DNA of 64,000 nucleotides from the NCBI RefSeq assembly GCF_022605165.1, contig NC_063069.1, positions 2,108,001 through 2,172,000 of the forward strand. The letters are read 5' to 3'. Each line of letters begins with the position of its first letter. Positions within the stretch are counted from its first letter, which is position 1. This DNA is from Purpureocillium takamizusanense (taxonomy: Eukaryota > Ascomycota > Sordariomycetes > Hypocreales > Ophiocordycipitaceae). Shown piece after piece: positions 1 through 12,042 of the stretch. Under the pieces are notes generated by a model that was not told the DNA's origin, did not search any database, and saw only the letters and a list, made by a program, of their open reading frames with translations. Position numbers and translations under genes: made by a program.

Positions 1-3000
1 GTGGGCCAGATTCGGCATCCAGTGTCACGGCACATCGACGCCCGCGCAGGCTTCAATGCTTCCTGGACAACGTCGACTCGGCAGATATCGACGGCCCTCG
101 TAGCTTCTGTCGTATCGTCCGTGCAATCCTCAGACACATCCAGCCACCCCGGTCGACGCAGGCTGCATGGTACGCGCCACCAGACCTCCATGTTGCTGGG
201 ACCGCCAAGCATCGCGGCGCTGGTTACCATCCGGGTCAGCCCATCGGTTGCCTTTCCAGTTGGATGAATGCTCTACTGCATTTCCGCCACCATTTGCCTT
301 CTAGGGCTCATAAGGTCGAGTTCGGACGTGTAATCAGAGACGACGTTATTTGCCCTGAGATTTCACACAGTAAAAAATCCCCATGACGATAAAAGGCCAA
401 TATGTTGCGGTTCGTAGGCTGGCATCATGCACCCTGGCGTCGATTATTGACGCCACCCAAAAGTCTTGGTCTTCTTAGCCATCAACCGCACCGAGTCTGG
501 CATTAACCTCTCATCTGTATTCGGTGATTGTGAAAAGCTCTAGTCACCAATGATGGCTGAGGTGGTCATCCGTTGACGAGAATGCCTGACGCCGTTGTGA
601 TTACGGCTGCTTCGCACAAGTACGCGCAATATCTGAGGCTGAGGGTGACACTCCTGTGGTGTCCGTCTAACCCCAGGCTCGCCACAGCGTGGAGCGCGGG
701 CTCCGAGAAGCGTCGTCGCTGGCTCAAGACCAATTGCTCTCCCATCTCCACTGATAGCCGGACATGGTCGTTGGAGGCGGCGGCCCCTCGCATGCTTTGC
801 TGGCTGGGCTGGTCACGAAGCCACTAGATCAGCCACACACCCTGGCCTCACTTGCACAACTTTGTACAAAGCCAGGCGCCGAACGCCACACCCCCTCCTT
901 CCTCGAACAAATCTGGCCCTGTCTCGGCCGCAGGAGTTGGTAGGGCTGAAGGCTAGAATGGGCTGGTGTCTGGTTGGGCACATGATGCGGTGGAACGGCG
1001 CGCAACGAGTTTGAAACTCTGTACGTACCCATGCTGTGCGCCAATGCCTCTGGTACTGTCTTGCCTGGGCCAACCAAATCCTCTTTGCAATTCGCATCTC
1101 TGCTCTTGTGCCTGCCAATCATGTCGTCGTCAGCCTCAGACGTCGTTGGTTTTCAGCCGTGGACTGACACACGACAGATCCAGATTCGAGGTAGCTTCTT
1201 GGCCACCGTCAGCGCGCCTCGTCCTGGCGGGTTGGACTCCACGACTCGCCCATCGGTTTCACCAGCAGTTAACACAGATTACGCAATGTGTTCTGCCCGA
1301 CCACTCCCGTGTCGGTTATCCGCTTGCGCGTTTGCTGATTGTTCACAGCTGAGCGTGCGCACGTCCCAGCACCCGCCTCGGATCCGATGATGGCCCCGCC
1401 GACGCCACCGTGCTGGATTCCGCCATGAACAGTCCCAGTCATTCCAGAAGAGGCAATCCAAACGGAACCCAGCAATCGGTCCTGCCGTTGGCCAGCTTAC
1501 AGCCTTGGGCAAACCCGCCTTGGCCGGTGTGGTTTTGTCTGGTCGCCAGCGCCCCAGCCTCAGGCGGCGACATCGAGGTTGTTACCTATGTTGCTGGACA
1601 AGAGCAAATGGCCATGGCATTACCGACTACGCATCATGTGTGCATGGGTCCCTCTCCTGTTGGCCCTGGCCGGAAAGGCCGTTCTCCATCGCCGCGTCAG
1701 GCGCGCACAGGATGCATGGCTGACATCCTTCGTACCTTCCAACCCCATCTATCGAACGGAAATTGTTTTGACGCTTGCTTCTCGTACTATTGCGAGGCCA
1801 ACAAATTCGGCGGCGGCGGCTGGCGTAAGATAGACCCCTTATTTCCCCGCTTGCTGTGGCGCAACTCCAAGTTTGTCAGCGACGGGCTTCTGTTGGTTCT
1901 GGGCGTAGCCGGCTACAGCCCTGCGCTTCGATATTGCCTGCCGGCCGGCAACTCGTCACTGGCGGCTGACATCCTGTGACACCCTGGTTTCTCAATGATT
2001 TTGGCGCTAGCCTATAAATGCGAAAATCCGAGTTCGAGGGTCACCATGCAGCAAAACAGATCTTTCTTTTCTGGGCCTGGTCAAGGAGAGTTGACTGTCA
2101 CTGTCGGCCGAACCAAGACTCGGAAGCGAGATCGATCCCCGGACACGGTTGCAGCTATTGCGGCGGAAGTCAACGCCGCTAACGTTGGCAAGCAAGCATC
2201 TGACTTTTGGTGATTCAGCCCTGCAATTTCGATCTGGTACGTCCGAAATAGAGCTTAGATCTTGTTATATCTGAGGCATTACTGGCCGACCGTGTGCGCA
2301 CGGGTCTCCGCGGATGGGCCTCGATATTTCAAATCACACTTGTTTACGGTGCTCCTAGAGCCATTCGATGGGCAATTGCGTCTCTGTCCGCACTGCGGGC
2401 GGCCCTAGACACAGTCATGGCGCGAGCCAGGTAAGCAACGGCATGCCTGTCAAGCGTTGTTGGCCACTCACGCCAATGATGTGCTCGTGCATGGCTTCGG
2501 TCTTGTCGTCAACGGCTGAGTTGGAGGCGGGATAACCCCTCGTCGTCAACCACTGACGCCATGGGAGAAGCGCCATGTCTCCACAAAGCTGAGTTGCTGT
2601 GAACGGCCATGGCTGCGGGCCTTTAGATGACATGCCAGATTGACGAGGTGGAGGCCATGTGGTATGCAAGTTGGCTTGGGCCTACAGTCCCTGATTCCCG
2701 CCTTGAACAGCAGCCGCAGGCTTGAAGACGGGCAAGACAGCTCGGCTAGGCTTGGACCCGTTCGGTCAATCTAGCCTGGTCAATCCTTGGCTTAGGAGAG
2801 GCTCAGTGGCACCGTCCCGGTATACCGTTACCAGCCCGATAATGTCGGAGAGCCTAGTTGCTTCGTATGCTGACACTACGTCGTCGTAAGCAACGATGGG
2901 ATATGCTTCTGCGATACCCTGATGCCATACCACAACGAGGTGACGACCGTGGCCGACGAGCTCGCACAGAAGAGCTCCAGGAGCAGCAGACATCCGCCGC

Positions 3001-5500
3001 TAATCGACCACTTCGCAAGAAGCTCCATTGGGACAAGGCCGACTGAGGACGGGGGGAAGGCCACCTTCGTGCGCGCCAGCGCCGCAGATCGCCTGGCTGG
3101 TGTGTTGTGCAGGTCGAGGCATGCCTCTGGACGTCAGATATGCGCGAGCAACGATGAAGTGCGAACCGCGTGCCAAGCCAAGCCCCGAATCCCTCCCTCG
3201 CCTCAGACGACACGGGCGGGTTGATGGCTCGAAGTGGCACTCTGACGCGCCTTACAGTCAGCGGCTCGCAGGCGGACCAGGGCATTTCCCAGCCGGGAAG
3301 TGGGCACTTGGTTTCGGTCGGGTCAGCCCCAACGGAGGCACGCACAGCCGGGGCTCTTGGATAGATTGTGCATTGGGAGGGGGATGCGGACGTGGGAGGA
3401 CTGCAGTTGGGGGAGCGAGGGGTGCGAGAGGGCGCCGTGGCCGAGTGGGTTGGTCGGCTGGGTGGGACAAGGCTGGCTGGCCGGCCGGGGCGTGTTGGAG
3501 TGAAAACATCCACGAGGAAGGCACCAGCGACGGTACCTGCCCGCGTGCCTCCAGAGGTACCTTCCTTGCGCATCTCCAGCAAAGAATGAATGACGCCCAG
3601 GTGTGGCTGCTGGCGCTTGCTTGGCCCTACACCCCCTCTGAAGGGGGGGGGGGGGGCGCGATTGCGGAGGATACGCCCTGGGGTCAGGGCCCGGCGCACT
3701 CCTTCTCTTAGGTGGGCATGCACTGGAGAAGACAGGGCCTGCAGCACCATCGTGGATCCAGCGCGCGGAACAGCCCCCCCCCGGGCTGTGAGTATCGGTA
3801 CGGGACGCTGCTGGCCAGTGCCGCCGCGTGGGCGATGCCATGAGGTGAGGTGCATGGGAAGCTCGGCCGTCCGTGCGGACGTGGGCGAGAGAAGCGGAAG
3901 GGTCGTGCGAACAATTCTAGTGGCACTGGATTGGAAGACACCAGGCGGTGGCCCATGGAGGCCACGAGGACGAGGACCCTTCAGGGCTCACCGTGCTGGG
4001 CCAACTCGGGCACCACCACCTCACTTTACGGTACCTACCTACCTTATGCCTGCCGGCTGGTCTCGCGCTGGCGCAGTAGGGCCTTCAGCGGTGGCGTCCA
4101 TGTCCATGGGCGCCTCACCATCACCTTACATGCAATTCCGCGGATGACAGAGATGGAAGCGCAACACGGAGCAGAGAGCGAGCAAGGAAAAGGTAAAGGC
4201 ACGCAGGAGGGGTATGAGGAGGAGGCGAGGACGCCTAAGAGAGCCACGGGTTCGTCGACCTGGTGTTATATCAGTAACAGTGCCTCAGCAGCGCGCCGCC
4301 GAGCCAACAGTGGCCCGCTCATCATCCCACGCCAGGCCACGAAAAGCTCGCTCCAGGTCGCACCGCCGCCTGCGCGCGCCAAGCAGCCCGCAAAGCAGCA
4401 CTGCCCCGGGCGGGAAATTGAGACGGCCATCCTCGACTCGCAAATCTCAGCATGGGTTTCGAATCCTGCGGGCCGCGTGTACGTGTTACCTTCAAAGAGT
4501 ACAGTAGAGAGACCTTACCAAGGCAGTGGCAAGCGATGGACAGCTAGGATAGCTGGGATTCCCTGCACCGACGCGTGGGCAGGTTCTGTACGTCCAAGGG
4601 TTTGTGCCTGGGTAATGTACAGTATATAGGCAAGGTGGCTACCTACCTAGTACCGATCTCAGCTGGGGTCGTACCTGCCTGTCGCTGCCAGACCGGTGGA
4701 CTTGGCGCTGCGCTGGGTTCCCTCCCGTCCATGGTGCCCACTGACTCGGTGCTGAGTGAGTGAGTCTCTCAGAACCCCCAGGCGGTGGAACGGAAGGAAG
4801 ACGGGCAGGATACGCGAGTCTGAGGGCCCCCGCTGACAACTCTGCGAGTGAGAGTGAGAGACAGAGACGGGAGAGAGAAGAGGAGGGGGGGTCGTTTTGC
4901 CCTCCGCAAAACCCCGGCACGCTGATGACACCCCCAACGACGACCTGCTGGTTCATGAGGTTCACTCTTGGGGCGGTTCTATGCAATGCTCGCCCACTCC
5001 TCCACCGATCCGGCAACCCGTCAGCGAGAGAACATGCCAAAACGCCAGAGTTTCGGTCCTGCAGGGCTGGCTGGCCGGCTGTCGGCCGCAGTGCCCTTTT
5101 GCTGGCAGGGAGCTGCCGGCGAGCGCTCCTACCACAGCGCGACGGCGACCCAAGGTATTCCCCTCTTTTAAGGCTGCCGGCTGCTGCGGCGCCCGTTCGG
5201 TGATGTGCCCGGCGGTGCAGCTGCGCTGGCCACCATAACCCAATTCTAGATAAAACCCTCCTGCGCAGCTCGGCTCTTCGCTTCTTTGCCTTCGGCCGCT
5301 GATCGAGATGTCAAGGGGATCTACATGCCTGCAGTGGCTGCCTCCTCCCTTGGCAGGAGGAGACCTACCTGGCTAGGGAAATACCACCTACCTGCAGACC
5401 ACCTTGGGCAGAACATGGACGACACCAGCTAGCTGCCCGCTTCCAAGTTGCAACCCGCTGTTGTTTGCGCCACGACCGTCGGTCGACTAGGTAGGTAGGT
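1..5500. other. gene-free stretch, no supportable gene
   Basis: I see no recognisable protein, tRNA or transposon here. Open frames of up to about 330 codons exist on both strands, but they overlap one another, are rich in Arg/Pro/Ala, and show no domain, signal peptide or coherent exon structure. This is what GC-rich non-coding DNA gives by chance. The stretch holds a 14-base G run near 3643-3656 and several short CCTA/TAGG motifs (about 4030, 4630, 5360, 5390 and 5490). Confidence 0.55.
3643..3656. repeat. poly-G run, 14 bases
   Basis: An uninterrupted run of 14 G follows AA and precedes CGCG. It is a simple homopolymer, likely to vary in length and to be prone to sequencing error. It lies in non-coding sequence. 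Confidence 0.9.
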
Positions 5501-6635
5501 AGCCATTGTCTTGCGCCTGCTAAGTAGTGCTCCGAGGGTCATCATTTGCTCTACCCTGCTTCAAACCTCCAATTCTCAGGACAGCGTCGCGCTCGTCGGA
5601 TGCCCAAGACACACGGCGGATGACAAGCAACACGGACCGAGCGAGGCAAAACAACAGGCGTCAAGGCATCGCACCACCACAGGCCCAGGAATCCAACGTC
5701 GCACGCCTTCCATCCGCCGGCCGAACAAGGCACTCCGGGAAGTGCCCCCGTGCTGTACTGGTACTTCCGGACTGTGCCCCGTCTCATCCCATCCCATCCG
5801 CATCCACATCCACATCCATATCCACATCCCAGCCAATACCAGCCCATCCCTCCTTCCCTCCCACCCCCATCCATAGCGACCCTCCTCCTCCCTCACCTCT
5901 TGATCTCCTCCTGTGCCCCAGCCCAGCCCGGCCCAGCTCAAGCCCCCCCCCCGAAATCCCCGAGGCGTCTCTCCACGCACGCCTGCCTTTTTCCAACGAC
6001 CACCCCGTCGTGGCCGCCGTCACCCTGTTGGTACGTCCGCACTCCTCAGGTACTTCGCTTCGTACCAAGCAACCCCCCGGCCGCTCCACTCGCCAAACAA
6101 CAAAAACGTCCTCCCCTCCGCAAAAGCTTACCTCAACCCGCTGCAGCACTTACATATACTTGTGCTGCTGCCACATACCATTGCTGTCTTTGCCCTCGAC
6201 TCCTCCACCAAGTACGTCGATTTGCGACTCACCGTATACCTCGAGCGACCGTTTCTTGTCATTTCTCCCATTCTTCTTCTACTTCTTGCAAATTATTCTT
6301 CGCCTTCGCCTTCCGTTCCTGTTCGATCACCCCGTTGCCGTTTTGGCGTGCCTCTCGACGATACGGACACACCGAAGCTGTCGCCACCTCCCAAGGCTCG
6401 CTCGAGTCAGACCTTACCACCGATACCTGCACCCTCACGACTCAGCCGGCCGCCTCTGGCCGACATCGCCGCTGAAAGGTTCAATGACGAGTCCTGTGTC
6501 GTAATTGTTCCCGCCTTCCCAGCTGTCCTGGCTTTGCAGCCCTGGTGCATCTTCAGCTGCCTCGGCAGCCCACTATACCAGCCTCGTCTAAGATACAAAC
6601 CCTGTATCTGCTTCTTGGCCAACAAAACCTTGACC
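5500..6635 (+). promoter_or_regulatory. pyrimidine-rich leader/promoter of the C2H2 gene
   Basis: The stretch before the zinc-finger ATG is strongly strand-asymmetric. The plus strand is dominated by C and T, with CATCC/CATCCA tandem units at about 5785-5830 and long CCTCC and CCCC tracts to about 6460. Such pyrimidine-rich leaders are common upstream of fungal regulatory genes. I infer core promoter plus a long 5' UTR. The coding frame stays open upstream of the chosen ATG, but the upstream residues are low-complexity Pro/Ser and have no good start context. Confidence 0.5.
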
Positions 6636-8635
6636 ATGGCGTTCCCGCCACAATACCGGGAGCCTGCTCCCACGCTCCCTAGCATTATTACCCCCGGGCC
6701 TGGACGCTATCGAGGACATCACGACATGCCTTTCGGACGAAGTCCCGCCATGTCCATACCAGGTCTCGATATGCGAGACGATGTGCCGCCCCCTCTGCCT
6801 CCGCCTCGAGTGCTACCCTTTGGCGATAGCCCTCACCCGTCGGAACACTTGAGAAGAGACAGCCGAGACTACAACGCTTCTTCGTCTTTTGCTAGCGGTT
6901 ACGGTAGCATGGCTTCTTCCCAGGCGGATGATCGTCCGAACTTCAAGAGACGGGGCACCGGCAGCACAACCAATGGCGACGAGGGCTACGCAAGTTATGC
7001 TTCTACCGACAGGTACGGCGCCACCCCTTTGTAAATTGGAACGTTGAGCGAGCGGTCGCCATCCGTCCCGATACTGACTGCCAACTAGATCTCGTGATTC
7101 GGCGCCGACAGAGTTTGGACTGCATCACAGCAAGTTTCACTTCCAGTCTCCCGCTGATATCCACACGGACGACGTTTTGAAGAGACTGGATCCGATCCGC
7201 AATGCCGAAAAGTCGCCACCGCGCTCACTCTTGACGTCCTCCGTCAGCGACATGTCCCGAAGACATCCGGATGCACGGGCGAGACCGACTCTGAATATGC
7301 CCGTTCAGTTGCCTATCCATAGCCGCCAGGCGATGCTCGACTCGCCCATTAGTCGCTTCTCAGACAGCCCGCTATACTCGGCCGCATCCCCTCGACCTCT
7401 GCCGTTCCACCACAGCCCCGTGGACCAGCGCCCACATCCCGACACGTCAGACGTGGACCAGTCGCCACGGGCACGGACGTGGAGGAACAACAGCGATGAC
7501 GCCAACTCCACTCAAGGGAGCTACGAGTTCACTGGGGCAGAAGACATGGAAATGGATGACGCTGCTTCTATCAAGCGTTTGCATCTCGACGACTCGTACG
7601 CTGCTGTCGGTCAGAAGCGTCGGGCTGCCAGCCCGCCCCCCGAAGAGATGCTGCTCCACGGCGTCAATAGCCAGAGTGACGTCGTCCGTCGAAGAGATAT
7701 TGGCTCGAGAGGCTCTCCCACACCTAGGCTGGCCGTGGTGCCCCAAGGGTCCTCTGTTTCGTCCATGTCCCCGGCCGCGGTGTCGCGCTCCAATTCTTAC
7801 ATCTCATCGGCTTCGATGCCACCCTTGTCCGGCAACTCATACGGCCGTCACTCGCCTGGCGGTGCATCACCAGGGGGTCTCTCACCAACATCGTGCAGTT
7901 CCCCTTACACGACACCCGCTTCCTTGACGCAAAGCCCCCGAACATCCATCTCGGGTCGGGGCGGCGCGCACGCTCGCACAGCCTCGGGTGCGAGTCCGAG
8001 GAAGTTAACGGAGATCCAGAAGCCGAGCGGCACGAAGCTACAGGGGTTTTACATGTGCGAGTGCTGCCCAAAGAAGCCCAAAAAGTTTGAGACGGCAGAC
8101 GAGCTCGCGTAAGTCCGCCAATGCAACGAAATACCCGCGTTGAACAATTACTGACTGCGTGCACATGGGTAGTGCTCATGAGGCTGAGAAACAGTACGAG
8201 TGCTCCTTCTGCGGCAACCGATTCAAAAACAAGAACGAAGCAGAGCGTCACCAGAACTCTCTGCACGTCCGCCGGCATTCTTGGTCCTGCTCCGCGCTCT
8301 CTGGATACGACCGTGCTTTTCATGATTCAACCAGCCGCCCCGGGGAGGTCGACACCTGTGGCTACTGTGGCGTTGAGTTTCCCAGAACTGGCTGTGCCAT
8401 GGGGAGTGGCATTGGAGGCCACCCACCCAGGCACGCCACAGAACAAGATTGGGAAGAGCGAATCCGGCATTTGCAAGACGTGCACAAGTTCAGGGAATGC
8501 AACTCGGCCAAGAAATTTTACAGGGCGGATCATTTCCGCCAGCATCTCAAGCATAGCCATGCCGGGACCAGCGGCAAGTGGACCAACATGCTGGAGAATG
8601 CTTGCATGGTGGAGGAAGATCCCTCGCCTCGGTGA
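6636..8635 (+). CDS. C2H2 zinc-finger protein (fungal-type regulator)
   Basis: Three exons (6636-7012, 7089-8108, 8173-8635) give 619 aa. Introns begin GTACGG and GTAAGT and end in TAG, and the frame closes exactly at both junctions. The first ~440 residues are low-complexity Ser/Pro/Arg-rich sequence, probably disordered. The C-terminal ~170 residues hold the zinc fingers. A Cys-rich start with CxCC near residue 449 crosses intron 2 into an AHEAEKQYECSFC segment. A classical finger follows (CSFCGNRF, then H-x4-H), then CGYCG, then a final region ending RQHLKHSHAGTSGKW. This arrangement matches a conserved ascomycete family of C2H2-domain proteins with no well-defined function. I infer a nuclear DNA-binding regulator. 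The start ATG has good context (tgaccATGgcg). Exon 3 ends at TGA inside a GTGAGC, so an alternative extra intron at the 3' end cannot be excluded. Confidence 0.88.
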
Positions 8636-10700
8636 GCAACAGGGCACAGAGCACTCTTAAGGATTCGAATTCGCATCGCATCGTCGCCTCGTGAAGGATG
8701 GCGCCTCGCACAGCATGTCTTTTCCACTTCAAGGACACGAATTTACGACAACTGATTTAAGGCGTAACGGCAACATGGGAAGGCGCTGAAAGAATATGCG
8801 CCTTGGGTTTGGCAACACATACCCCCTCATATGAGGCAAACATAGCGGATGGAGGCATCGAATTGATTTTTTTGACTTGTTTCCTGGCTTGACCAGTGTG
8901 GGCGCGGTCTGCATGGCCAGGATGAGCGTTGGACGTCGGGTTGGATTTAGTCGTGGCGGGATAGGGACTTGGCGGATAGGGATGGGTCTACATGGCGAGG
9001 CGAACCTGCGGTTCGGTACTCCGGTGTTGGCGGATGGCCCGCAGCCGAAGCAGGCTAAGGGAGTCGGCTCACAGGAGATTCGGGCTTGGTGCAAAGTCCG
9101 AGGCGGTTGGCATTTCGAACGACCCGACCTGTCATGCCCCTCTCAACAGGGCGGGATTCAGCGGGGCAATGCTGCGGTTGTCAGAAGAGTTCACTTACGC
9201 GCCCGACGTGTGCAACAATGGTATCTTCTCGCTGATCGCTGTCAAGTTTTGTGAGGCAGAACATGCCTTGTTGACAAGTGTTGTGCGCACAATGGTTCAA
9301 CATTGGGCCGATCTGACGCGTCCCGCCCCTCCATAACCACAGACACCGCGAGGCACCAGCACATTGTGCCATGGGCAGCCTCCATGGTCTGCCAAGTCAT
9401 GTTTCGACCACACTCCAGCGCGCCCGAGTCAACAGTGGCGGCGCACAGGGCGTTGGGAACACTGCGTGGCGTCGGCAGCGCTCTTCGTTTAGTAGCTCAG
9501 GTTGTTTCCACCGCGGCACCAAGTCACCGACTTCCTCGGTGGCTGTGCGGCTGCATTGGGCTGAAGCAAGCGACCCCTGCATGGTCTGCAAAGTGCGCAA
9601 TGTACGGAGTACGAATACATGTACTACGGAGTACGTACATACTATGTCAAGGAAATTCACTTGGTGGCGGGAAAATAGGCGCCATGGCACAAAGCGACTA
9701 GACAGCAACTCAAACTTGGAAAGACCACTGGTGACAATGGTCCGTGACGATGACTGCGCCGGGTTCACAATACTAACGCCGTAACATCACGTCTGCACCG
9801 TCTCGCACCAAACTCTGACATTACCTCGCTTGTTTCACGTATCGGTGATAAGGGCGCAGGAGGGTATGCGTGCGTCCCACCAGACATCCATGCCATGTAT
9901 GAATACTAGAGCAGAGAGGGGGGGACTCACTCCCTGCCTCCCTCACTGTTGCCCCCTTGCTATGACATGCGGACCCATCGAGCAGGTAGGTCAAGTAGTG
10001 CTGCGTATGTATGTACTGGCAGTACGCTCCGCGAATCAGTGACATGCCGGTCGTTTTTTTCTCTGGCATAACCGAGCCCGGTGGGCAGGCGGGACTCCGC
10101 TTGGGACGGACGGGCTTTGTTCGTGCATATGACATGGGTTGTTAGCGTTTCTTGGAGGCCGCCTCCTACGCACAGGTACCATCGGATGGACAGCCGACAC
10201 GGACCTGAGTGAGGGTGCCGCAGTCCAGACCGACTCGGGCGAAAAGAAAGGGCATTCGACTTATGTTTCTGTGCTCTGCTCTTGACAAGCAAGTTGCGGG
10301 GAACAGAGTGGACACGGGACCATCTGTATGTCAAGCTACAGCTGTCGTCGAGAAACCGCGCATAAGCGGCGACAAGGACGATGACAAACCAAAGGCTAAG
10401 CCAACGCATTGACTTGCGAAGTATTATCGAGATGTCATCAATCTGAGTTGATTTACCAACAACGTGGTCATAGAATAACCCCAATTACACCATAGACTGG
10501 CCCGTTTGGCATTTCCCCCAACATGGCTGTTCTCGCTCAGCTGCAGGCAGACAAGAATGGGGTTCTTGGAGGAGACTATTCAGTAATTTGTTGACTTCAA
10601 GTTTGTTTATAAAATTCCCCAGTTAGTAAACAATGAAGCAGTGATCACGTCCAGGCAGACGCACTACCTTGTTGACCGTGATTAACAGTCCTGGCCAAGG
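8636..10700. other. gene-free stretch
   Basis: No supportable gene. The most visible element is at about 9600-9645, where two TACGGAGTAC-like near-palindromes alternate with GTAC-rich sequence (ACGGAGTACGAATACATGTA and onward). The rest is ordinary intergenic sequence that probably holds the 3' UTR of the zinc-finger gene and the distal promoter of the secreted-protein gene. Confidence 0.5.
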
Positions 10701-10712
10701 TACACGCTTCAG

Positions 10713-10722
10713 CTACTATAAA
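10713..10722 (+). promoter_or_regulatory. TATA-like element of the first secreted-protein gene
   Basis: CTACTATAAA lies about 120 bp upstream of the ATG at 10838. A TATA box plus a short leader is typical of strongly induced fungal genes for small secreted proteins. The call rests on sequence and spacing only. Confidence 0.45.
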
Positions 10723-10837
10723 GACAACCGCGGAGGCTGATCCGCAAATAACTTGTGACATGAACTTGTATCTTGTCTAAATACCACTGGCTTATTCTAC
10801 TTAACACTACTGGGTCCAACACACAACACGACTCGAC

Positions 10838-11098
10838 ATGAAGCTCAGCATACTTCTTTTGCTCATCGCCATCAATTCACTCGGCACTGAGGCCAACGAC
10901 AGGCGGTGCAAGTGTTTGAATTCCGAAGGGTACAACCGCAGAGACGCGACTGAGAGGTGCTGCAGACACGCGCAGAAGGCTCAGCAAAGCCTCGCCTACG
11001 AAACGGGCAGCAGAGATTGCCATTATGACCGCATGCTCCCAAAGGAGTTTGCCACCTGCTGCGAGAATTATGAGACCACTTCGAACTGTATTGACTGA
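10838..11098 (+). CDS. small secreted cysteine-rich protein, 8 Cys
   Basis: Single exon, 86 aa. The N-terminus MKLSILLLLIAINSLGTEA is a clear signal peptide, with Lys at position 3, a Leu/Ile core and probable cleavage after TEA. The mature chain is about 67 aa with eight cysteines in the order CxC, CC, C, CC, C, enough for four disulfides. It is hydrophilic, with many Arg, Asn and Glu residues. I do not recognise a family. Size, export signal and Cys density fit the broad class of fungal effector-like or antimicrobial-type proteins, which is an inference from form and not from homology. The start is supported by context (cgacATGaag) and a TATA-like element upstream. The next gene on the same strand, about 630 bp downstream, has the same general design but no obvious sequence similarity. 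Confidence 0.8.
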   Translation: MKLSILLLLIAINSLGTEANDRRCKCLNSEGYNRRDATERCCRHAQKAQQSLAYETGSRDCHYDRMLPKEFATCCENYETTSNCID

Positions 11099-11724
11099 GG
11101 AAGGAGGTCTACACATGGAGCGGGAAGTGGCACTCGGCCGACCCTTGCCCAAGGCTTGCGTGTCTCGAGGAGCGCGGTTTTTTTTCTTGTTTTGTCCTGA
11201 TGCTGGGCATGCTGCGACGGGGGAGGGAGGAGGTGACGTTTTGGCCCGCCGTCATGTTGCTAGAAGAGGCCCTCGAGAATGGGAAGGAAGCGCGGTGCTG
11301 CATGCCCTGAGCGGCGCTGGGACGCGTCAACACCTCTCAGGTGGGCAAGCATGGCAGGCGGTTGCGGTATTTTCGTCTTGGCACGCAAGTACAGTACGGA
11401 ATACACCATGAATTATAAGATGAGGCTTTTCGCCTGGTACAATGCAAACAACGGAGAACGAGGCATTTCTCAACCAGACCATCGAAGCCACAACGTGAGA
11501 TCCGTGTGCACTCTCCTGTGTAGCAGTCATACCATACGAGCCTTCACGTCTGATAAATGGAAATTCGACCTTAGTTCGATAGACGCGTCATAAGCTGCAT
11601 TAAAAGAACATTTGATGATGGCATTCAGGTTTAAAAGACAGACAGGCCCACGCCATCTTAACATCTATGATTTCCGAGCCACCAGCCCTCAGTTCCCCGG
11701 CCCACTTACGCATACGACATCATC

Positions 11725-12042
11725 ATGCAGCTGCACATGCTCTACGTCGCTGTTGCGATATTTCTTTGCAGGCCCGTCGTCGTCGCTTCGTTCAAGCCGA
11801 CTTCAGACAACTCGCCTGAAGAGGCAGCTATTGGCGCCCGCGGGATGTGCCTCTCCAGAGTAACGCGGTGCCAATACCACGTCCGCTGCCCCAAGAGGGT
11901 GGCCAACGTCCCGACGTTGTTCGAGGCTTGTATGGCCGACGCATGGTGTGACGGCGACCAGTACAGGTCCAGCCGCGATGGGATCCTGGAACCCAGGTGC
12001 TCACCATGCGACTGCGTCACGGTGACCAAATTGCTCAAGTAG
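11725..12042 (+). CDS. small secreted cysteine-rich protein, 8 mature Cys
   Basis: Single exon, 105 aa. The N-terminus MQLHMLYVAVAIFLCRPVVVA is a probable signal peptide, with cleavage likely after VVVA and one Cys inside it. After an acidic, Ser/Pro-containing spacer, the mature chain has eight cysteines: CLSRVTRC, a Cys six residues on, CMADAWC, then CSPCDC near the C-terminus. No family is recognised. It shares orientation, size class and cysteine count with the gene at 10838, but the cysteine spacing differs, so a recent tandem duplication is not evident. A TTTAAAA element at about 11630 could serve as TATA box. Expect secretion through the ER with disulfide formation; the role is unknown. 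Confidence 0.75.
   Translation: MQLHMLYVAVAIFLCRPVVVASFKPTSDNSPEEAAIGARGMCLSRVTRCQYHVRCPKRVANVPTLFEACMADAWCDGDQYRSSRDGILEPRCSPCDCVTVTKLLK

Noticed and set aside
3430..3480. tRNA-like start GGCGCCGTGGCCGAGTGG
   Set aside because: Resembles the 5' part of a Leu/Ser tRNA with box A, but no box B or 3' acceptor strand follows at the right distance.
2854..3855. 333-codon minus-strand frame
   Set aside because: Low-complexity Arg/Pro/Ser, crosses the 14-base G run, and overlaps several equally long frames on the other strand.
5527..6504. 325-codon plus-strand frame upstream of the zinc-finger gene
   Set aside because: It is a translation of the pyrimidine-rich leader (Pro/Ser/Thr) and has no independent evidence.
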